A stretch of 6,221 nt of DNA from positions 1-6,221 of the forward strand of contig CALQJP020000157.1 in assembly GCA_943330925.2 (NCBI GenBank), in the 5' to 3' direction. The notes beneath the pieces were generated by a model. That model ran no database searches. It was not told where the DNA came from and saw nothing but the letters and a program-made list of their open reading frames with translations. The DNA comes from Chryseobacterium gleum (GTDB lineage Bacteria; Bacteroidota; Bacteroidia; Flavobacteriales_D; Sanyastnellaceae). Positions 1 to 4,125 of the stretch are shown one piece after another. Position 1 is the stretch's first letter; every line of letters begins with the position of its first letter. The translations under genes were made by a program, and so were the position numbers.

Positions 1-210
1 ATCTCCTTCCAATTCGAATTGTTCAAGTAAGGTTGCTTCGAGGCGTGTTTGCTTTTTTCCTTTTTCCGAAAATGAATAGACCGCGTTGTGGCTGGTTTGA
101 ACTGGGTGCGTGTTTTTGTCAGTGATTGCGCGCACTTGTTCAATGTCGTTGCGGCATGCCGACAGCATGAGCACCAGTATGAAATAGCTTGCGAGTCGAG
201 CGGTTGTCAT
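1..210 (-). CDS. lptC: LptC-like lipoprotein, N-terminal part (runs off the left edge)
   Basis: Only the first 70 codons are inside the window; the gene continues beyond base 1. The start ATG at 210-208 overlaps the stop of the upstream outer-membrane protein gene in a TAATG arrangement, which fixes the start and suggests translational coupling. Residues 6-18 are hydrophobic and end in a lipobox, L16-S17-A18-C19, so the product should be a lipoprotein attached at Cys19. The following residues (N-D-I-E-Q-V near 21-26, P36-V-Q, then Y45-S-F-S-E-K-G, then L57-E-A-T-L-L and F66-E) resemble the start of Bacteroidota LptC proteins, the periplasmic bridge that carries lipopolysaccharide from the LptBFG transporter toward LptA and LptD. 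Position next to coaX and an outer-membrane barrel gene supports this, because that order recurs in Bacteroidota. The assignment rests on a short N-terminus plus context, so another small lipoprotein cannot be excluded. Confidence 0.72.
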   Translation of the reverse strand, partial: MTTARLASYFILVLMLSACRNDIEQVRAITDKNTHPVQTSHNAVYSFSEKGKKQTRLEATLLEQFELEGD

Positions 211-1598
211 TAGTCGTATTTCACTTGACGGAACCAACGATCGAAAGCAGATGGTGAGAGCGAGAAGCCAACCATAAAGCCGAGGTAATTCTCTTGCACC
301 AGATCGTTGTCGGTAGTGCCTCGCGTTCCCCATTCAACGCCTAAATGAACTTTAGACTGCGAGCGAATCATGGGTATGGTTAAACCGGCCGTGGTTGCCT
401 GTTGATCGATGCGGGTGTTGTTTATCGTGAGTTCAGATTGAAGACTGCGATAACCTGCCCTGTAGTAGAGGCGATTGAAAAAATTGTTGCTTACGTCGGT
501 GGTTGGTTTGTATTCAATTCCCGCAGCCCAACCGGACGAAGCGTTGAGGCCGTTGTCCAGATTGACATCCTCATCCATTTCGAGTCGATACTTCGACCAA
601 TCTTGTATTTTGTATTCGCCGGCAACCACGAAAGTGCCCCACTTTTTATTGAAGAGTTTATAGGCTACACCCGCCTGTATTTTCTGGGGAAGAATGATTC
701 GACCACTCAAAGCATCCAGGAAACGAGCGGTATCGCGGAAGGCTGAATTGGTGCCAAAACGAATGGAATAAAGCAACTCGGTATATTCTGCATACAAAGG
801 TGTATTCAAGGAATAGGTAGCGCCCAGTTGAATTGCTGAGCCGCCCACCACTCTGTTTTGAGGATCGCGGCGTGTTGTAAGATTGACCTTGTATTGCAAT
901 CCAGCCTCCCACACAATGCCCTTGACCCAGAGGTTGAGGTTTTCAACCGTGGTGAAGTGCTCAGACTGACTGAAGGCAACCACGTTTTCACGCGTAATGT
1001 TTCCAAACAGATAATTTCCATTCAGCCCTATCGAAATCTGGTGCAAGCGCTGTTGCACACTGTCGTTTGAGCTGCCTTCCCCGAATCGAAACACCCGTGA
1101 AAACCCTAGTGTAGCCTTGTTGATACCGCCACGGCCTGAATAATTATAGCTTGCGGTTAGCGTATCGCTCAGGCTGTCTTTGGATGAAAATCGATAATCG
1201 ACGGAGCTATAGGGTGTAATACCAAGCGCCAGCGCCCATTTCGTATTTGGTTTTTTAAACCCCATGCTTAACTCATGCACTTGTCCATTGAAGTGGTTTG
1301 AGGTTGATGTGCCGCTTAACGTCTGCGTGTTGGAGCCTTTGATGGTTGTCTGCAAATTCGTAACCTCCAAAAAAGAATAGGACGCCGGATTGGCCAGGTT
1401 CAGGCTAATTGGGTCGGAAAGAGGTGAAGTTATTCCACCCATGCCGAAATGAACGACGTTGCCGGAATTATCTCGCAGCCCAAGTCCAAACCGTGAATAG
1501 ACAGAGTTTGTATTGTACTGCGCAACGGCGGAGTCAACCAAAAGAAAGCACAGAGCGGCCGAAAAAAGCTTAGTGAATGTTTTGGCGAAGAATTTCAT
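210..1598 (-). CDS. Outer-membrane beta-barrel protein of the coaX-lptC cluster (462 aa)
   Basis: A signal peptide is clear: Lys2 and Lys6 and Lys10, a hydrophobic core around residues 11-21, and a cleavage site S-A-V-A|Q after residue 26. The mature protein opens with N-S-V-Y-S-R-F-G-L-G, then G-M-G-G and N-L-A-N-P-A-S-Y. This opening is typical of a conserved Bacteroidota family of roughly 400-500-residue barrels with an overall FadL-like size. The remainder alternates polar and hydrophobic residues in strand-length stretches with many Gly, Tyr and Asn and no long hydrophobic helix, as expected for an outer-membrane barrel. The chain ends W-F-R-Q-V-K-Y-D. The substrate is unknown. Its start lies inside coaX (29-bp overlap in another frame), and it is the only in-frame start that yields the full signal peptide; its stop overlaps the lptC start. 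Placement beside lptC suggests an envelope role, but that is inference. Confidence 0.85.
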   Translation of the reverse strand: MKFFAKTFTKLFSAALCFLLVDSAVAQYNTNSVYSRFGLGLRDNSGNVVHFGMGGITSPLSDPISLNLANPASYSFLEVTNLQTTIKGSNTQTLSGTSTSNHFNGQVHELSMGFKKPNTKWALALGITPYSSVDYRFSSKDSLSDTLTASYNYSGRGGINKATLGFSRVFRFGEGSSNDSVQQRLHQISIGLNGNYLFGNITRENVVAFSQSEHFTTVENLNLWVKGIVWEAGLQYKVNLTTRRDPQNRVVGGSAIQLGATYSLNTPLYAEYTELLYSIRFGTNSAFRDTARFLDALSGRIILPQKIQAGVAYKLFNKKWGTFVVAGEYKIQDWSKYRLEMDEDVNLDNGLNASSGWAAGIEYKPTTDVSNNFFNRLYYRAGYRSLQSELTINNTRIDQQATTAGLTIPMIRSQSKVHLGVEWGTRGTTDNDLVQENYLGFMVGFSLSPSAFDRWFRQVKYD

Positions 1599-2301
1599 GC
1601 AGGCCGATCTGAGTTAATTGAGGTTCGGCAAAAGTCGCACTTTTCAGGGAGTTCTCAAAAAATGAATAATCGCCGCCCGTGATGATCACCTCCAAGTCGT
1701 TGTATTGATTCCTGTAGGCAGAGATCATCGCGTCGGTTTCGAGCAAAATCGCGTGGTCGACACCCGAGAGTATTGAGCCGGTTGTGGAGGTGCCCAGCAA
1801 TTTTTTTTCTCCCACCGTAGGTTCAATCAAAGGTAGTTTTCCTGTGAAATGATGCAATGCCTTGTAACGCATAGCTCGGCCGGGTGAAATACTGCCACCT
1901 GCAAATGTTCCCTCCAGGAGCATGGAGTAGGTTGTGCACGTACCGAAATCTATCACCAATACATTGTGACCGGGCATCATTGCGCATGCGCCTGCCATAT
2001 TCGCCAGTCGGTCGTGACCGATGGTTTCGGGCGTGGTATAGCTAATTGAAAAAGGAAAACTCAAGGTGTGACTAACCATTAAAGATGGATCGGGCAGTAG
2101 CTTCTGAATTTCCTCATTGGCATAACCGTCGCGAACATCCGAAAAAATGGTGTTTTCGATGGAGTAGGTAGAGAAGAGTTGCGCTATCGCTTCGGCCAAA
2201 TTCTCATCGCCGGCGGTTCGAATTTCCACGAGAGTTTTTCCATCTGAAACCGATAGTTTGGTAAAGGTGTTTCCACGGTCTATTGCAAGCTGCATTTTCA
2301 T
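1570..2301 (-). CDS. coaX: Type III pantothenate kinase
   Basis: This cytoplasmic enzyme phosphorylates pantothenate with ATP to give 4'-phosphopantothenate, the first step of coenzyme A synthesis. At 243 residues it has the usual CoaX length, and the actin-like ATPase-fold motifs are all present: D8-R-G-N-T12 (phosphate-binding loop), G95-H-D-R98 (pantothenate-site motif whose Asp97 corresponds to the proposed catalytic base), D118-F-G-T-C-T-T124 (second phosphate loop), G135-G-S-I-S-P-G-R142, and G209-G-D211 near the C-terminus. CoaX enzymes are generally potassium- or ammonium-dependent and not feedback-inhibited by CoA; that is family knowledge, not visible here. The ATG at 2301 is preceded by a weak purine stretch; Met3 is a possible alternative start with little effect on the protein. 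The 3' end overlaps the next outer-membrane gene by 29 bp, and the upstream barrel gene ends 28 bp before the start. Confidence 0.95.
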   Translation of the reverse strand: MKMQLAIDRGNTFTKLSVSDGKTLVEIRTAGDENLAEAIAQLFSTYSIENTIFSDVRDGYANEEIQKLLPDPSLMVSHTLSFPFSISYTTPETIGHDRLANMAGACAMMPGHNVLVIDFGTCTTYSMLLEGTFAGGSISPGRAMRYKALHHFTGKLPLIEPTVGEKKLLGTSTTGSILSGVDHAILLETDAMISAYRNQYNDLEVIITGGDYSFFENSLKSATFAEPQLTQIGLHEILRQNIH

Positions 2302-2329
2302 AGTTACACCCTATGGCTTCCTCGATTGC

Positions 2330-3016
2330 TTAGTTGATGGTGCGTGTTCCAGCCATAGACTGAAACGGGGTAAAGGAGTAACCGATGTTGGCAATCATAA
2401 AGCCCCCATCGAAACCTTGGTTGTCGTTGCCGCCCATGAGGTCGAAGTTGTAGGCCTGTCGAATGTGGCCAACCATCGTTGCCCGCAAAAACACAGCGTT
2501 GTAGCGATTGATCTGGTATGTTGGAGTAAGTGACGCACAAAAATTGGCCATGTAATCGTAGATGTATATGCGGCGATCGTAATCGGCGGAGAATTTCATC
2601 TTGTTGATCATGGCGCTTACACCAAAGCCTACGAAGCCATACAATTTAATTCGATCGTGCCAAAGTCGTACATTGTTGTTTTGTTGGGATGTTTTCAGAA
2701 ACTGCAGCTGAAGTAAGTTGGCAGAGACTCCCGTTGTGACACGGAAATAGTCGTTTCTGAAATAAAGTGATCCGCTGGCCGGACGGTTCAAATCGACTCC
2801 AACCTCACCCCGCAAATACAGGTTTTCTTTGAGCAAATAGTTTAGGCCTCCTGATATGTTTTGAGGAATGAACTTTTCGATTTTATAGCCATCTGTCACT
2901 TGTGAATGCAGGAAGTGGTTTCCTGCGGCGACATCCACCTTAAGGTTGATTGGAATGAATTGGCCGGCCAACCAATAAGGAAGAATAAGTAAGCTGATGA
3001 AAGTTAGGAATTTCAT
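2330..3016 (-). CDS. Small outer-membrane beta-barrel protein (228 aa)
   Basis: The N-terminus is a short signal peptide: Lys2, a hydrophobic core at residues 4-16 and a likely cleavage site L-A-G|Q after residue 18. The mature part of about 210 residues has no second hydrophobic helix and reads as alternating strands rich in aromatic residues (for example around 65-75, 88-103, 122-138 and 175-190), fitting an eight-stranded barrel. The end, N-F-D-L-M-G-G-N-D-N-Q-G-F-D-G-G-F followed by I-G-Y-S-F, resembles the last hairpin of Bacteroidota OmpA-type or outer-membrane beta-barrel domain proteins, where a D-rich loop precedes the final strand. There is no OmpA peptidoglycan-binding domain. Specific function is not recognisable. 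It is the first gene of the leftward cluster, 28 bp ahead of coaX, so it is probably co-transcribed with it. Confidence 0.78.
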   Translation of the reverse strand: MKFLTFISLLILPYWLAGQFIPINLKVDVAAGNHFLHSQVTDGYKIEKFIPQNISGGLNYLLKENLYLRGEVGVDLNRPASGSLYFRNDYFRVTTGVSANLLQLQFLKTSQQNNNVRLWHDRIKLYGFVGFGVSAMINKMKFSADYDRRIYIYDYMANFCASLTPTYQINRYNAVFLRATMVGHIRQAYNFDLMGGNDNQGFDGGFMIANIGYSFTPFQSMAGTRTIN

Positions 3017-3172
3017 GAGCGAAAGTTAGCAATAAATTTTGAAACAGGGCGAATCCACTGCATTTGGCTGACATGCGCACAGTGCGCACGGCATTGTGAA
3101 CATCTTCCGATTTTCATTGCCGATTGCATGTGTTGCAAACGTAATTTGCGCCTTATTCAATACTTGAACGAA
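3017..3172. other. Divergent intergenic region between the leftward envelope cluster and clpP
   Basis: This 156-bp stretch separates two genes that start away from each other, so it should contain both promoters. On the minus strand, TAACTTTC (3028-3021) matches five of the six fixed positions of the Bacteroidota -7 element TAnnTTTG, but it lies only four bases from the start codon and no -33 TTG is well placed. On the plus strand, GTAATTTG (3141-3148) with TTG at 3117-3119 is a weak candidate for clpP. Neither is strong enough to call as a promoter. The only clear sequence structure is the palindrome at 3074-3088. Confidence 0.55.
3074..3088. promoter_or_regulatory. 15-bp palindrome in the divergent intergenic region, possible operator
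   Basis: Seven bases, TGCGCAC (3074-3080), are followed by one base and then by their exact inverse, GTGCGCA (3082-3088). The site is 58 bp from the leftward barrel gene start and 85 bp from the clpP start, in the only place where promoters for both could lie. A symmetric site here could bind a dimeric regulator affecting one or both genes. Because the half-site is itself nearly self-complementary (TGCGCA), chance is a realistic alternative, and no T-run follows that would make it a terminator. Confidence 0.3.
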
Positions 3173-3856
3173 ATGATCAACAGAAAAGAATTCAGAAAAT
3201 ATGCGATGGGCAACCATGGCATCAGCGGCACAGTAGTCGATGATGTTATCAGCCATGTTTATGGCGCTGAGAATATGACACGCACTGTAATCGAAGAACG
3301 TAACATGCCATTCCGTGAGGTTGATGTGTTTTCGCGTTTGATGGCAGACCGCATCATTTTTCTCGGAACAGAAATCGACGACTATATCGCAAACATCATT
3401 CAGGCGCAATTGCTCTTTCTCGAAAGTGCAGATTCCAAGAAGGATATTCAGATTTACATCAACTCACCTGGAGGAAGTGTATATGCCGGTTTGGGTATTT
3501 ACGATACCATGCAGTATATCAATCCGGATGTAGCAACAATTTGCACGGGTATGGCTGCGAGCATGGGTGCCGTGTTGTTGTGCGCAGGCGAAGCAGGAAA
3601 GCGCACAGGACTTAAGCACTCACGTGTCATGATTCACCAACCATTGGGCGGAGCTCGTGGGCAAGCAAGTGACATTGAAATTACAGCTCGTGAGATTCAG
3701 AAATTGAAAAAGGAGCTTTATGATATTATCGCTCATCACAGCGGTAAACCATACGATCAGGTGTGGGCCGATAGTGATCGCGATTACTGGATGATCGCCT
3801 CAGAGGCTAAAGAGTACGGAATGATTGATGATGTGCTCGATAAGAAAAAAGCGTAA
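3173..3856 (+). CDS. clpP: ATP-dependent Clp protease proteolytic subunit
   Basis: ClpP forms the double-heptamer serine protease chamber that degrades unfolded or tagged proteins delivered by an AAA+ partner such as ClpX or ClpA/ClpC. The protein of 227 residues carries the complete catalytic triad: Ser130 in G-M-A-A-S-M-G, His155 in M-I-H-Q-P-L-G-G and Asp204 in S-D-R-D-Y-W-M. The Ser-His and His-Asp spacings (25 and 49) equal those of E. coli ClpP. The oxyanion/strand region Y-I-N-S-P-G-G-S (95-102) and the head-domain helix are intact. The start at 3173 was chosen because M-I-N-R-K-E-F-R-K-Y matches the N-terminal pattern of Bacteroidota ClpP; an earlier in-frame ATG at 3128 would add 15 residues unlike the family. 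The V39-I-E-E region aligns with the mature E. coli N-terminus, so about 34 residues may be a propeptide. No Shine-Dalgarno is evident. A terminator follows 22 bp after the stop. Confidence 0.97.
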   Translation: MINRKEFRKYAMGNHGISGTVVDDVISHVYGAENMTRTVIEERNMPFREVDVFSRLMADRIIFLGTEIDDYIANIIQAQLLFLESADSKKDIQIYINSPGGSVYAGLGIYDTMQYINPDVATICTGMAASMGAVLLCAGEAGKRTGLKHSRVMIHQPLGGARGQASDIEITAREIQKLKKELYDIIAHHSGKPYDQVWADSDRDYWMIASEAKEYGMIDDVLDKKKA

Positions 3857-3878
3857 TTCTAAAAAAAATAGATTTATG

Positions 3879-3905
3879 AAAGGCATCCATTCGGATGCCT
3901 TTTTT
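3879..3905 (+). terminator. Intrinsic terminator of clpP
   Basis: A perfect 10-bp stem, AAAGGCATCC (3879-3888) and its inverse GGATGCCTTT (3893-3902), closes a four-base loop ATTC. A run of six T residues covers 3900-3905. It begins 22 bp after the clpP stop codon and points in the clpP direction, so it should end clpP transcription before the downstream repeat-protein gene. Confidence 0.92.
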
Positions 3906-4125
3906 CATTTTAGACGTTGCCTGCAATCTTCGGAATTCTGCGAAGTATTGAACACGCCGCATCGGTATCCTTTGTCGTGACTGATTTTCCTCAAGTGATA
4001 AGTGTGGTTAATAAGATTGTAGTTATGTCATTATCTAGAAGAAAATTCGGAAGTTCATTTGAATGTCAACTCATGTTCTCTGAAGAATGTGATTTGGCCA
4101 TTTACCAACCCTAATTTTTTTCTAC
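3906..4125. other. Intergenic region upstream of the repeat-protein gene
   Basis: About 220 bp lie between the clpP terminator and the next start codon, with no convincing gene. A 65-codon open frame at 3917-4114 has no signal, motif or coding character that I recognise. The region must hold the promoter of the downstream gene: TAATTTTT (4112-4119) matches five of six fixed positions of the Bacteroidota -7 element and TTTG occurs at 4093-4096, but the 15-base spacing is short and the element is only six bases from the ATG, so I do not call it. A small inverted repeat, CTTCG (3928-3932) and CGAAG (3941-3945), has no T-run. Confidence 0.5.

Noticed and set aside
402..746. Plus-strand open frames opposite the 462-residue outer-membrane gene (also 475-663 and 858-1070)
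   Set aside because: They are antisense to a gene with a signal peptide and clear barrel character; their translations show no family features.
3117..3148. Possible clpP promoter, TTG at 3117-3119 and GTAATTTG at 3141-3148
   Set aside because: Spacing of 21 is acceptable, but the -7 element lacks the leading TA, so the match is not better than chance in this AT-rich stretch.
3128..3172. Upstream in-frame ATG extending clpP by 15 residues
   Set aside because: The extra residues (M-C-C-K-R-N-L-R...) do not resemble the family, whereas the start at 3173 gives the expected M-x-x-x-K-E-F-x-K-Y beginning.
3026..3409. Minus-strand 127-codon frame overlapping the clpP start
   Set aside because: It is antisense to conserved ClpP sequence and has an irregular Cys/His-rich composition typical of a shadow frame.
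3928..3945. Inverted repeat CTTCG/CGAAG downstream of clpP
   Set aside because: A five-base stem with an eight-base loop and no T-run; the real terminator is just upstream and far stronger.
3917..4114. 65-codon plus-strand open frame between clpP and the repeat-protein gene
   Set aside because: No recognisable motif, signal peptide or ribosome-binding site, and it occupies the place where the promoter of the next gene should be. Probably chance.
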